Of a stretch of DNA of 64,000 nucleotides, positions 28,164 through 36,854 are shown piece after piece (positions within the stretch are counted from its first letter, which is position 1; each line of letters starts with the position of its first letter). The notes under the pieces are model-generated. The model was given only the letters and a program-made list of their open reading frames with translations, had not been told where the DNA came from and did no database searches. Where the stretch lies: assembly GCF_000364445.2 (NCBI RefSeq), contig NZ_CP043538.1, forward strand, positions 327,198-391,197, given 5' to 3'. The DNA comes from Methylobacterium mesophilicum SR1.6/6 (GTDB taxonomy: Bacteria; Pseudomonadota; Alphaproteobacteria; Rhizobiales; Beijerinckiaceae). The position numbers were made by a program, and so were the translations under genes.

Positions 28164-28841
28164 TCAGGCGGCCTGCAGGCGGCCAGCGGCGGCGGCGTCC
28201 TGCGCCACCGGGATGTCGGCCTCGCCGATCGGCCGGAAGCGACCGCTCGCGCCGTCATAGGCCAGGAGGGCGCCGGTCTCGATCTCGAAGAACCAGCCGT
28301 GCAGGCGCAGGGAGCCCTTGGCGAGGGCGGCGGCGACGCTCGGATGGGTGCGCAGGTTGGCGAGCTGGACCACCACGTTCTCCAGCGCCAGGGCGTGGTG
28401 GCGGGCCTGCGCGTCCATCCCCTCGGGATAGGCCTCGCAGACGATCCGCTCGGCGGCCTCGGCGTGGCGCAGCCAGGCCGCGACGCTGGGCATCCGCTTG
28501 AGCAGGTCCCGGTTCATCAGCCCCTTCATGGCCCCGCAATCGGAATGGCCGCAGACCACGATGTCGCGCACGCCCAGCGCCACCACGGCGTACTCGATCG
28601 CCGAGGAGACGCCGCCGATCACGTCGGAGGCCGGGGGCACGATGTTGCCGGCGTTGCGGCAGACGAACAGGTCGCCCGGCCCCGCCCGGGTGATGTGCTC
28701 GGGGGCGACGCGGGAATCCGCGCAGGCGATGATCAGCGCGCTCGGGTGCTGACCGTCGCGCACCAGCTGCTGGTACATCTGCCGCTGGCCGGGGAAGACG
28801 CTGCCCTGGAAGCTGGCGATGCCCTGGATGATGCTGTCCAT
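28164..28841 (-). CDS. Beta-class carbonic anhydrase
   Basis: 225 residues. Interconverts CO2 and bicarbonate. Zinc ligands are visible: Cys and the Asp-Arg pair in IIACADSRVAPEHIT (about residues 38-52), and HSDC in IVVCGHSDCGAMKGL (about 96-110). AGNIVPP precedes the second ligand pair. The stop is two bases from the SulP start, so the pair is one operon, as in BicA/CA-type bicarbonate uptake or pH-balance modules. This bacterium type fixes CO2 through carboxylases of the serine cycle/EMC pathway, a plausible consumer. Confidence 0.95.
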   Translation of the reverse strand: MDSIIQGIASFQGSVFPGQRQMYQQLVRDGQHPSALIIACADSRVAPEHITRAGPGDLFVCRNAGNIVPPASDVIGGVSSAIEYAVVALGVRDIVVCGHSDCGAMKGLMNRDLLKRMPSVAAWLRHAEAAERIVCEAYPEGMDAQARHHALALENVVVQLANLRTHPSVAAALAKGSLRLHGWFFEIETGALLAYDGASGRFRPIGEADIPVAQDAAAAGRLQAA

Positions 28842-28951
28842 GAAGGGTCCCTGGTGCTGGACGGAGTGGGGAGATCGGCCTGCGCCGCGGCGCGCCGCCG
28901 GCCCGTTCGCGGGGGCCGGCGGTGTCTCGGACGGCGTGTCCGTGTGATCGA

Positions 28952-29000
28952 CCGGGCCCGAGGCCCGGGTGGGGGGCCGGAGGCTGCCGGGGGCCCCCGG
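28952..29000 (-). terminator. Paired GC hairpins after the exported-protein gene
   Basis: A 14-nt palindrome CCGGGGGCCCCCGG (28987-29000) begins 8 nt past the stop of the minus-strand gene at 29008. A second stem, CCGGGCC-CGA-GGCCCGG (28952-28968), follows. Together they are a likely terminator. Confidence 0.5.
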
Positions 29001-29007
29001 CGCCGCC

Positions 29008-29346
29008 TCAGCGCGCGATCCGGCGGCGCTGCGCGGTCCCGGACGCCCAGTGGGGATCGACGAGGTTGCGGCGCGCGATCGCGGGTCCGGCCCGGTCGTG
29101 GAGCATCGGCGCCCCGAGGAGCTGCCCGGTCCCCAGGCGCTGCGAGTGGAGCGAGCGCGGGTCGTGATGGGGATCGTTCACGTAGGAGCTCATGTGGCCG
29201 CCGCCGGCGACCTGGCGGCTGCCGTCGCCGCCCTCGCCCGCCTGGGCGGAGATCGGCAGGACGAGGGCGCCGGCCAGGAGCCCCAGGGCAAGGCCGCGGG
29301 TGAAGCCGAAACGGGAGCCGGTCGGGAGGTGCCGTGGTGTGGTCAT
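29008..29346 (-). CDS. Hypothetical secreted protein
   Basis: 112 residues from MTTPRHLPTG with a GAGGTAACGCG ribosome binding site. A signal peptide (GFTRGLALGLLAGALVLPISAQA) is followed by a Gly/His/Arg-rich, probably unstructured mature part (GGHMSSYVNDPHHDPRS). No family is recognised. The frame upstream to 29448 is not needed. Confidence 0.6.
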   Translation of the reverse strand: MTTPRHLPTGSRFGFTRGLALGLLAGALVLPISAQAGEGGDGSRQVAGGGHMSSYVNDPHHDPRSLHSQRLGTGQLLGAPMLHDRAGPAIARRNLVDPHWASGTAQRRRIAR

Positions 29347-29801
29347 CGCGTTACCTCGCATGTTCGTCGTCTGGCCGAGGACACCGCATCCCGAGCCGAT
29401 GATCCGAACATAAGCGTCGTCTTTCGAAGAGTATGTGCGCTTCAGCACAGTAAAACGACAAAAATTTTAATCCTTTATCTTGGTATTACTTGGTGCGTGG
29501 ACGCACACCATGGACACCGCACGCCGTCGACGACGGGATTAAAGCGGATTCGGCGCTGTCAGCGCGAAGGCCTGCTGCGACGCGGGTCCGTCATCATGGG
29601 GCAGGCGAAGGAATGGGAGGCGATACGGCGCCGTCCAGATCATGTGGCCGCGCGCGGAGACGGCGGCGCCGAGGCCGGCCACCGGACGGGTTCGGGCCGG
29701 AGGCCGGGGGCGGGTCGATCACAGCGTGGCTGCGGGCGGCTGCGGGCGGCCGCGGGCGGCCGCGGAGCCTGCCGGCCGGCCGCGGAGGCCCGTCGGATCC
29801 C
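29347..29801. other. Intergenic region with AT-rich tract
   Basis: 455 bp. The stretch 29440-29500 (AAAACGACAAAAATTTTAATCC) is the most AT-rich here and is probably the promoter of the exported-protein gene. The part 29720-29770 holds tandem GCTGCGGGCG/GCCGCGGGCG units. No gene is supported. Confidence 0.4.
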
Positions 29802-31784
29802 TCAGGCCGGGCGCGGCCGCGGCGGGGTCGCGTCGGCCTCCGCGGGCGGGGCGGGCAGGGGGCACGCCGCCACGTAGACGAATCCCGCCGCCTCGTAGGC
29901 GAGGCTGGCGGTGTTGCGTCCGGCCAGGCCGCGTTCCAGCAGGCGGGTGCCGAAGCCGCTCCGCGCGGGCGGCGCCACGGGCGGGCCGCCGCGCTCGCGC
30001 CACGTGATCCGCAGGGTCGGGGCGCCGGCATCGGTCTCCCGCACCCAGGACAGCGCCGCGCGGCCGCCCGGAACCGAGAGGGCGCCGTGCTTGACCGCGT
30101 TGGTGCACAGCTCGTGCAGGATCATCGTCAGCGCCAGCGCCCCCTCGGGCGGCAGCCGCAGGTCGGGGCCCGCCAGGGTGATGCGCGGCGTCGCGTCGTC
30201 GGCGGTCTCGCCCAGGGCGGTCTCGCCCAGGGCGGTCTCGCCCAGGGCGGTCTCACCCAGGGCGGTCTCACCCAGGGCGGTCTCACCCAGGAACGGGCGC
30301 AGGGCCTGATCGGCGATGCCGCGCAGGCCCGCGCTGGTCCAGCTCTCGCGGGTGAGGACGTCGTGGGCGCGCGACAGGGCGAGCAGCCGCGCCTCGAAGG
30401 CGTCCCGCCCGGCCGCGGCGCCGCCGCCGAGGTTCTTCAGGCTCTGCGCGGCCATCGACTGCACGGTGGCGAGGGTGTTCTTCACCCGATGGTTGAGTTC
30501 GTCGATCAGGAGCCGGTGGGCCTGCGCGCGCCGGGCCAGCTCGTCGGCGGCCGCCTCCAGGGCCTCGGCGATCATCGTGCCCTCGCGCACGAGGGAGCGG
30601 GGCAGCACCGGCAGCGGCTGGCCGCGGCCCAGCGCGCCGGCCGCGCCCGCCAGCTCCCGCAGCGGCCGGGCGATCAGGCCGGCGAGCAGCCACGCGAGCA
30701 AAGCCGCCGCGAGCGCCACCGCGCTGCCCGCCACCAGGATGTTTGCGCGCAGCGCCGTCGCCGAGGCCAGGGCCCGGTCGGCCGACTGGCGCACCACCAC
30801 CTGCCAGCCGAGGCCGGGATAGTCGCGGTAGCCGGCCGTGCGCGCCTGCGCGCTCAGATAGGCGGCCCCGTCCGGCCAGGGGCCGACCCGGCTGGTGCCC
30901 TGCCGATCGAGGGGACGCCCGCCGGCCGGCACGGCCTGGGGCAGGGGCTGGGTCAAGGACCGGGGCTGGGGCGAAGGCAGGGAATCCCCCTGCAGGCCCG
31001 GCGGCCCCAGGAGGACGGCGCCGTCCCGGGACAGGATCAGGATCTCCGCGCCCTCGCGGTGGCCCCGGAGCGAGCCTTCGAGGGTGCGGGCCATGTCGCG
31101 CGCCCAGGTCCAGTCGAGATGCGCGGCCAGCACGCCGACGAGGCGTCCGTCCGCCGCCCGGACCGGGGCCGCGACGTCGACGAGGCGCAGGGGCTCGCGC
31201 GGGGCCGCCTCGTTCGATCCCGGTCCACGCGGGGTCAGCACCGCCTGCAGGAGCTTGGCCGGATGCACGTCCCCCACGAAGGGCGCCGCGCGGCCCGCGC
31301 GGAAATAGTCCCGGCCGGACACGTCCGCGCCCTCCAGCGCGCCGGTGCTGGTCACCGCGACGCGCCCGTCCGCGTCGATCAGCCCGATGATCGAGTAGGC
31401 CGGGTAGGTCGCCTGCATCCGTTCCATGAGGGCGCGCTTGGCGGCCGTGCCGGCCCCCGGATCGCGCAGGCTGTCCGAGGCGGCGGCGATCTGGATGTCG
31501 CGCCAGCGCTCGAACATGCCGAGGTCGAGGCTCCGCGCCATCTGGCCGGCGATCTCGGCGAGCTGGCCGCCGACCTCCGCCTCGAGGCGGCGCGTCGCCT
31601 CGCGGCTCACCAGGGCGGCGAGCGCCAGGGTGGCCAGGAAGCCGAGGGTGCCGAAACCCAGCGCCAGCACGACGCGCAGCCGCGGCGGCGCCCGGCGGCG
31701 CAGACCGGCCCGGCGCGCGGGATCGGCCTGCGCGGCCGCCGGGGGCGCCGCAGAAGGAGAGTCGGATCGCGCGATCGCCTGCAT
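29802..31784 (-). CDS. HWE-type sensor histidine kinase with extracytoplasmic Cache-like domain
   Basis: 660 residues from MQAIARSDSPS. The first membrane helix (VVLALGFGTLGFLATLALAALV) is at about 38-60. An extracellular Cache-like sensor (YSIIGLIDADGRVAVTSTGALEGADVSGRDYF) spans about 60-340, and the second helix is at about 350-372, followed by HAMP. The kinase core has the H-box DELNHRVKNTLATVQSM (about 437), N-box ILHELCTNAVKHGAL, and the W-x-E of HWE kinases (ITWRERGG). Between H-box and N-box, six exact copies of GETAL/GETAD come from a 15-bp tandem repeat. No response regulator is adjacent, so the partner is elsewhere. Confidence 0.9.
   Translation of the reverse strand: MQAIARSDSPSAAPPAAAQADPARRAGLRRRAPPRLRVVLALGFGTLGFLATLALAALVSREATRRLEAEVGGQLAEIAGQMARSLDLGMFERWRDIQIAAASDSLRDPGAGTAAKRALMERMQATYPAYSIIGLIDADGRVAVTSTGALEGADVSGRDYFRAGRAAPFVGDVHPAKLLQAVLTPRGPGSNEAAPREPLRLVDVAAPVRAADGRLVGVLAAHLDWTWARDMARTLEGSLRGHREGAEILILSRDGAVLLGPPGLQGDSLPSPQPRSLTQPLPQAVPAGGRPLDRQGTSRVGPWPDGAAYLSAQARTAGYRDYPGLGWQVVVRQSADRALASATALRANILVAGSAVALAAALLAWLLAGLIARPLRELAGAAGALGRGQPLPVLPRSLVREGTMIAEALEAAADELARRAQAHRLLIDELNHRVKNTLATVQSMAAQSLKNLGGGAAAGRDAFEARLLALSRAHDVLTRESWTSAGLRGIADQALRPFLGETALGETALGETALGETALGETALGETADDATPRITLAGPDLRLPPEGALALTMILHELCTNAVKHGALSVPGGRAALSWVRETDAGAPTLRITWRERGGPPVAPPARSGFGTRLLERGLAGRNTASLAYEAAGFVYVAACPLPAPPAEADATPPRPRPA
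30201..30290. repeat. 15-bp tandem repeat (minisatellite) inside the HWE kinase
   Basis: Six contiguous copies of GGCGGTCTCRCCCAG; the first three have G and the last three A at the variable position. The unit length is a multiple of three, so copy changes add or remove GETAL pentapeptides without a frameshift. The two-block pattern suggests recent slippage within each half. Confidence 0.9.
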
Positions 31785-32339
31785 CCGACCTCCCGCGGAT
31801 CCAGCCTGTGCCAGCCGACGGACTTCGCACCGCCAAGCTCTGCCGGGACACCTTCTGAGCACGCACGGCAGACCTCAGCAAGCCAGTATCGGGCCTCGGC
31901 GCCGCACTATTACTATCGAGAGTTGCAAATATGCACGCGGTCGGCCTCGAATCAGCGCGCCGGAGCCCGTCGCGGCAGAGCTACGATGGTCTCACGTCCC
32001 CATCGGAGAAGGACCGAACGGCTCCGCAGCGCGCCCTCCCCCCCCCCCCCTCTGCGGGGGAGGGTGGCCCCCGAAGGGCGTCGGGAGAGGGGAGCGCGAC
32101 GGTGCAGGATTGAACGCTGGCCTTCATGAAACGCGCGCCCCTTCCGGAAGCCGGGTTCCCCCCTTGCGGGACTGCGTCCCGGCCCGACCCCTGCTGACGC
32201 AGGGGCCACCCTCCCCCGCAGAGGGGGGAGGGCGCGTGCCATGCCTGGACCGCCAGACCTGTCGACCGGACAACGATCCCGATGTGTGAACCCCCAAGCC
32301 CGGCAGGGTACCGGCAGCCTGCACCGGACCCGTCCGGCG
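31785..32339. other. Intergenic region with a large inverted repeat
   Basis: 555 bp between the kinase start and a small secreted protein gene. An AT-richer patch (31905-31935) may be the kinase promoter. Most of the rest is the family D inverted repeat. No gene is supported. Confidence 0.45.
32031..32234. repeat. About 200-bp inverted-repeat element with C13 tract (family D)
   Basis: The left arm, beginning GCGCCCTCCC and continuing TCTGCGGGGGAGGGTGGCCC, is mirrored by GGGGCCACCCTCCCCCGCAG and AGGGGGGAGGGCGC at the right. The left arm contains a run of 13 C (32038-32050) where the right arm has only six G. The core has further stems. Related CCCTCCCC(C) stems recur at 58659-58685 and 63455-63650. 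Confidence 0.6.
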
Positions 32340-32672
32340 TCAGAAGCCGGGCCACGCCCCCGGGATCGTGCCGCCGTACCCCCAGCCCGTGAAGGGCGGC
32401 GCCGCGACCCGTTCCCGCGTGGCCGGGGCGAAGACCTGGGCGAGGGGCCCCGGCGCCTGCCAGACCCGCCAGTCCCGCCGCGCCTCCCCGGCCATGCGGG
32501 CCAGGGTCCGGTCCATGTCGGACGCGGCCCGCGGGTGATGCCGTCCGGGATGGGGCCGTGCCTCAACCGAAGAAGCCGCCAGCAGCGCGACCGGAAGGAT
32601 CAGGGCCGCGTGGCGAGCGCCTCGGAGCGTTTCTCGGAGGATCCCTCGGATCGGCTTGGGACCGGCGCGCAT
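32340..32672 (-). CDS. Hypothetical secreted basic protein
   Basis: About 110 residues from MRAGPKPIRG. A signal peptide (HAALILPVALLAASSVEA) leads into a His/Arg-rich segment (RPHPGRHHPRAASD) and a tail ending GYGGTIPGAWPGF. The start is uncertain since the frame stays open further upstream. No family recognised. Confidence 0.5.
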   Translation of the reverse strand: MRAGPKPIRGILRETLRGARHAALILPVALLAASSVEARPHPGRHHPRAASDMDRTLARMAGEARRDWRVWQAPGPLAQVFAPATRERVAAPPFTGWGYGGTIPGAWPGF

Positions 32673-32856
32673 GGTTCGGGCTTGTCGGGAGGGGCCTGCA
32701 CCGGCAGCTACGCCGGGACGGGCCCTCCGGTTCCGCAGACCGCCGCGGCGCACCTGCGCGCCTTGGGATTCCCGGACCCCCGGGATCCCCAGACCGCCCA
32801 AAACCCCGTAGAAGGCCTGACACCCGCACCCGAGACGACGCGAGCGCGAACGGCCC

Positions 32857-34047
32857 ATGCCAGAGTCAGTGCCCGACCGGCCCGCCCCCGCATCCGACCC
32901 GGTGGCGCTCCTGGAGACGCTCATCGCCTTCGACACGGTGAGCGCCCGCTCGAACCTGCCGCTGATCGACTGGGCGGAGGCGTATTGCCGCCGCCACGGC
33001 GCCGCGGTGGAGCGGGTCCCGGACGCGACCGGCCGGAAGGCGGCGCTGCTGGTGAGCGTCGGCCCCTTCGAGACCCGCCCCGGCTACGTGCTCTCCGGCC
33101 ACAGCGACGTGGTGCCGGCCGAGGGCCAGCCCTGGACGTCCGACCCGTTCAGCCTGCGGGAGGCGGGCGGCCGGCTCTACGGGCGGGGCACCTCCGACAT
33201 GAAGGGGTTCCTGGCGGTCTGCCTCGCGCTCCTGCCCGAGATGGTCGCGGGCGCGCGCGCCACCCCGATCCACATCGCGATCTCGTACGACGAGGAGGTG
33301 GGCTGCCTGGGGGTGCGTCCGCTCATCGCCCGGATGCTGGAGCGCGTCCCGCGCCCGCTGGGCTGCTTCGTGGGCGAGCCCACCGGGATGGAGGTGGTGG
33401 TCGGCCACAAGGGCAAGTCGGCCGCCCGGCTCACCTTCCGGGGCAAGGCCAGCCACTCGGCCCTGGCGCCCCAGGGCGTCAACGCGGTGGAGTACGCCGC
33501 CCGGTTCATCGAGCACGTCCGGCTGTCCGCCGAGGCGCTCGTCCGGGACGGCGCCCGCGACCCGCTCTACGACGTGCCCCACACCACGGGCCTGTCGAGC
33601 GTGGTCCAGGGCGGCACGGCGCTCAACATCGTGCCCGACACCTGCAGCGTCGCGTTCGAGTACCGGGCGATCGGCGCGGACGATGCCGGGGCGCTGGCGG
33701 CGGCGGCGATCGCCTACGCCACCGATACGCTTGCGCCGCTGATGCGGGCGGTCGATCCGGCCTGCGGCGTCGATGTCGAGCCGCTGATCGACTATCCGGG
33801 CCTCGACACCGACCCGGAGGCGCCGATCGTGACCCTGGCCAAGCGGCTCGCCGGCCGGAACGGGCACGCCAAGGTCTCGTACGGCACCGAGGGCGGCCTG
33901 TTCGAGCGGCTCGGCGGCGTCCCCGCCGTGGTGATCGGCCCCGGCTCCATCGCCCGCGCCCACAGGGCCGACGAGTACGTCACCCGGGACGAACTGGAAG
34001 CCTGCGCGGGCTTCGTGCGGCGGCTGATCCGGGACTGCCGGGGCTGA
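32857..34047 (+). CDS. argE: Acetylornithine deacetylase (ArgE-type M20 peptidase)
   Basis: 396 residues. Removes the acetyl group of N-acetylornithine or a related N-acyl amino acid using zinc. Metal and catalytic residues are visible: SGHSDVVP (about 87-94), YGRGTSDMKGF (bridging Asp, about 108-118), YDEEVGCLG (catalytic Glu pair, about 146-154), and ARAHRADEY near the end. The dimerisation domain includes KGKASHSALAPQGVNA-like sequence (starting RGKASHS). Full length. The symbol follows best family match; other N-acyl amino acid substrates are possible since no arginine genes are near. Confidence 0.88.
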   Translation: MPESVPDRPAPASDPVALLETLIAFDTVSARSNLPLIDWAEAYCRRHGAAVERVPDATGRKAALLVSVGPFETRPGYVLSGHSDVVPAEGQPWTSDPFSLREAGGRLYGRGTSDMKGFLAVCLALLPEMVAGARATPIHIAISYDEEVGCLGVRPLIARMLERVPRPLGCFVGEPTGMEVVVGHKGKSAARLTFRGKASHSALAPQGVNAVEYAARFIEHVRLSAEALVRDGARDPLYDVPHTTGLSSVVQGGTALNIVPDTCSVAFEYRAIGADDAGALAAAAIAYATDTLAPLMRAVDPACGVDVEPLIDYPGLDTDPEAPIVTLAKRLAGRNGHAKVSYGTEGGLFERLGGVPAVVIGPGSIARAHRADEYVTRDELEACAGFVRRLIRDCRG

Positions 34048-34051
34048 GAAC

Positions 34052-34191
34052 CCGGATTCGAAAGGTCGGGACCTTTCGCGGGTGCAGGGCGGAGCCCTGC
34101 GGCCGGGCCTTGCCCGGTGTCGCGCGAGGCGCGAGGCCGGGGCTCCGCCCCGGCACCCCGCCAAAGGGTCTCGGCCCTCTGGGAACCCCAT
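34052..34191. repeat. Full copy of composite palindromic repeat (family A)
   Basis: It opens with CGAAAGGTCGGGACCTTTCG, continues through GCAGGG/CCCTGC, CCGGGC/GCCCGG and GCCGGGGC/GCCCCGGC stems, and ends CCAAAGGGTC...CCCTCTGG. It is the inverted orientation relative to the copy at 18.5 kb. It fills the gap between argE and the DoxX gene. Confidence 0.65.
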
Positions 34192-34261
34192 GTCCGCGAG
34201 CGGAAACCCGCCCTAGATGCGGGATGGGCCGTCGGGGCCGGGTCGGAGTCGTCGTTACCGC

Positions 34262-34735
34262 ATGGCCAGCCTCAGCGTCGCGATCGCGTTCGGCGTCCGC
34301 CTGCTCCTGGTGCTGCTGTTCCTGCCGTTCAGCGCGCTGGACAAGATCCTGAACTTCCGGGGCGCGGTCGGGCAGGCGCGGCAGGCCGTGCACGCGACCG
34401 CCCCCGCCACGGCGCTGATCCTGGTCGGGCTCGCCGTCGAGATCGGGATGTCGCTCTGCATCCTGACCGGCACCGCCGACCGGGCCGCCGCCTTCGTGCT
34501 GGCCGGCTATTGCGGCGTGACCGCGCTCCTGTGGAAGCAGTTCTGGGCGCCGGGCGACTTCTGGGCCGGCGGCAAGGGCCGCGAGCTGTTCTGGGACTTC
34601 TTGAAGAACTTCGCGCTGGCGGGGGGCTTCCTGCTCATCACCTTCGGCACCGGCGCCGGGACGGTCCAGGACTTCCTCGCCGACCCGCTCGGCTCGACCA
34701 ACCCTTACGCGGCCGTCGACCGGGCCCGGCCGTAG
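34262..34735 (+). CDS. DoxX family membrane protein
   Basis: 157 residues from MASLSVAIAFGVRLL; a start 15 codons earlier is possible. Four membrane helices are arranged as in DoxX/DoxD-like proteins, with LFLPFSALDKILNFRGAVGQARQ after the first helix and VLAGYCGVTALLWKQFWAPGDFWAGG in the third. The family is linked to quinone and redox stress functions in some bacteria. Role here is unknown; neighbours are unrelated. Confidence 0.78.
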   Translation: MASLSVAIAFGVRLLLVLLFLPFSALDKILNFRGAVGQARQAVHATAPATALILVGLAVEIGMSLCILTGTADRAAAFVLAGYCGVTALLWKQFWAPGDFWAGGKGRELFWDFLKNFALAGGFLLITFGTGAGTVQDFLADPLGSTNPYAAVDRARP

Positions 34736-34755
34736 CCGGACCCGGCGGTGGGATC

Positions 34756-35361
34756 TCAGCCCTTCGGCACGGTGGCTGCCATGGAGGGTCGGCGCTCGAA
34801 CTCCGCGAACCACGCAGCGAGGGCCGGCCGTCCCTCCCGCCACGCGAGGTCGGGGAAGCGCAGGTCGAGGTAGCCCAGCGCGCAGGCCATCGCGACGGTG
34901 CCGATGTCGAGGGCCGGCCCGCCGGCCACCAGGGCCTCGAACCGGTCGAGCGCCGACCGGATCTTGCCGACCTGGCCGGCCTCCCAGGCGTCCCAGCGCC
35001 GCTCCTCCGGGCGCAGGACGCGCTCGTAGCGGGTCAGCAGCGCCGCATCGAGCAGGCCGTCGGCCAGCGCCTGCCGGGTCAGCGCGTCCCAGCGGGCGGC
35101 CCCCTCGGGGAACAGGCGCGGACCGGCCGAGAGGCCGTCGAGATACTCGCAGATCACCCGGCTGTCGTAGAGGGCGGTGCCGTCCTCCAGCACCAGCGCG
35201 GGGATCTTGCCCAGCGGGTTGTGGGCGGCGACCTCCGGGGCGGGCCCGGTCGGGGAGGCCCCGGCCGCGGTCACGGCGATCCGGTCGATCAGCCCGGTCT
35301 CGTGGGCGACGACCAGCACCTTGCGGGCGTAGGGGGAGGCGGGGGAGTAGAGGAGCTTCAT
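34756..35361 (-). CDS. Glutathione S-transferase family protein
   Basis: 201 residues. The thioredoxin-like N-terminal domain begins MKLLYSPASPYARKVLVVAHE (Ser as candidate catalytic residue) and has the cis-Pro in GKIPALVLEDG and the glutathione-binding DSR in LYDSRVICEYLD (about residues 64-75). The all-helical C-terminal domain follows, with DIGTVAMACALGYLDLRFPD. Resembles the YibF-like/beta class. Detoxification or redox role; substrate unknown. Confidence 0.92.
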   Translation of the reverse strand: MKLLYSPASPYARKVLVVAHETGLIDRIAVTAAGASPTGPAPEVAAHNPLGKIPALVLEDGTALYDSRVICEYLDGLSAGPRLFPEGAARWDALTRQALADGLLDAALLTRYERVLRPEERRWDAWEAGQVGKIRSALDRFEALVAGGPALDIGTVAMACALGYLDLRFPDLAWREGRPALAAWFAEFERRPSMAATVPKG

Positions 35362-35452
35362 CGGACCGTCCCGGTTGGGCGTAACGCCGTGATCGCGGCG
35401 CCGCGCGACCTTGCACCGATGCCGTGCCGAATCCAGCCCCGCTGCCGGGCGG

Positions 35453-35695
35453 TCAGGCCTTCCGCGCCGTCCCGGACCCGGCATGCACCACCGCCCGGTT
35501 CCGGCGCACCTGACGGGCGCGCTGGCGCCAGGCGAGGAGGGCGGTCGCCGTCCGGTCCAGGAGCAGCATGCACAGGCTGCCGACGATCGCCAGCACGCAG
35601 ACGGCCCCGATCAGCACACCCCAGATCCCGGGCGCCGGGATGATCATCAGACACAGCAATCCGAACACCGCCGCGCCGGGTATCCACTTCGCCAT
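35453..35695 (-). CDS. Hypothetical small membrane protein
   Basis: 80 residues with two tightly spaced membrane helices (AAVFGLLCLMIIPAPGIWG; VLIGAVCVLAIVGSLCMLLL) and a strongly basic C-terminal tail (WRQRARQVRRNRAVVHAG), giving an inside-positive topology. No family is recognised. Confidence 0.6.
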   Translation of the reverse strand: MAKWIPGAAVFGLLCLMIIPAPGIWGVLIGAVCVLAIVGSLCMLLLDRTATALLAWRQRARQVRRNRAVVHAGSGTARKA

Positions 35696-35876
35696 CGCGC
35701 CGCCTGCCCGCTATCGAGGAAGGTGTCTTGTCGGCAGATCCTGCGTGATGAGGCTTAATACAGATTTTGTATACTATCCGTCGCGCCTGAATTCGCGCAT
35801 TGAGGCGGGTTTCAGGCTAAATTCTGGTTTATCAATAGTAAAATCCGAGCGGATCGGTCCCGGCGTTCTCGGGCGC

Positions 35877-36254
35877 TCACGCCGTGACCGCACCGACGGG
35901 ATTCGCGATGCCGATCGGATACGTTCCGTGGCCGGAGCGCACCTTGCCGTCCTCGAAGATCAGCACCTCGCTGACCCTGACGTCCTTCTGATTCCTGTAC
36001 TGGATGACCAGGGTATCGATCCCGGCGAAGACATGGTCGATCGTGAAGTGCAGGTCCGGGATCACCGACAGGGCTTCCGACCAGTAACGGCGCAGGGCCG
36101 GCTTCCCCCGCACGATGCCGGCGGAGCCAGGCTGCAGCCTCAGGGCGCCCGGTGACGTGAAGACGGCGTCGTCGTGGAAATGCAGGAGCACGCGCTCCAC
36201 GTCGTGCGCATTCCAGGCCTCGCACCAATCCTGCGCGAACGCGGTCCAATCCAT
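35877..36254 (-). CDS. SnoaL-like/NTF2-fold nuclear transport factor 2 family protein
   Basis: 125 residues from MDWTAFAQDWCEAWNAHDVERVL, a classic opening of the cone-shaped NTF2 fold. FHDDAVFTSPGA and LRRYWSEALSVIPDLHFTIDHVFAG complete the pocket. Members may be isomerases, hydrolases or simple ligand binders. It is divergent from the glycine-riboswitch cluster but probably unrelated to it. Confidence 0.85.
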   Translation of the reverse strand: MDWTAFAQDWCEAWNAHDVERVLLHFHDDAVFTSPGALRLQPGSAGIVRGKPALRRYWSEALSVIPDLHFTIDHVFAGIDTLVIQYRNQKDVRVSEVLIFEDGKVRSGHGTYPIGIANPVGAVTA

Positions 36255-36574
36255 CGCGGATCCTCCGGAAACAACGGCGTGACGGGAGCCGGTCGCATCG
36301 GCCCGGATGCTTATCGTGATCGGCGCGCGCGCGGGCAAGACGGGGACGAGGGGGGCGCAGGCCCGCACGTGCCCGCATGGTCCCGCATGGTCCCGCTCCG
36401 GGCCCGCCGGGCCGGGCGGCCTCGGCCGGGTGATGGCGCCGGGAAACGCCGCCCAGGGATTTCGCCGGACCGGTGACAGCGCGCACAGGCTGTCCGCGGA
36501 ACGGGCAGGGTGCCGGGAATCCGGGCTTCTCGGCCGCGGCCGAATCGGCGTATCCAGGGGACAGCCCATCGCGA
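36255..36574. other. Intergenic region, probable promoter of the glycine cluster
   Basis: 320 bp between the SnoaL-like gene and the riboswitch. It should carry the promoters of both divergent units. A GTGACGGGAGC... stretch near 36280 is unremarkable, and I see no further gene. Confidence 0.4.
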
Positions 36575-36797
36575 CGATGCGGGAGAGACCGGGATCATCC
36601 CCACCAGAGGGAGGCCCGGCGCCGACGGAGCAACCGCCCCGGAAACTCTCAGGCACCGGAACCGTGTCGTCAGGGCGATCTGGAGAGTGGTGCAGCGGGC
36701 GAGCCCGTGGGCACCCGCCGAAGGGGACGTCCGCGCTTCGCCTCGCCAGGGCCGAGCCGGATCAAGCTCTCAGGCACCGGGACAGATGGGGCGCGCA
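36575..36797 (+). ncRNA. Tandem glycine riboswitch
   Basis: Two glycine aptamers in tandem, exactly 100 nt apart. Each begins GGAGAG (36582 and 36682) and ends CTCTCAGGCACCGG (36646-36659 and 36767-36780). In between are the conserved GCCGACGGAGCAA (36621-36633) and CCGCCGAAGGGGA (36715-36727) junctions. The linker between aptamers is about 15 nt. The second aptamer ends about 58 nt before the ATG of the FAD oxidase gene, whose Shine-Dalgarno is GGAG at 36843. Tandem glycine riboswitches usually turn on glycine-degrading genes when glycine is high, so the downstream genes are expected to be glycine-induced. Confidence 0.93.
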
Positions 36798-36854
36798 ACC
36801 GGCCGACCGCTCGAGGACGGCCTTCCCGCGTCCAGACGTTCCGGAGTCCCACCC

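Noticed and set aside
30201..30290. Assembly duplication
   Set aside because: Considered, but the two blocks differ by a fixed G/A change, which a simple assembly error would not create. It is kept as a real minisatellite pending raw reads.
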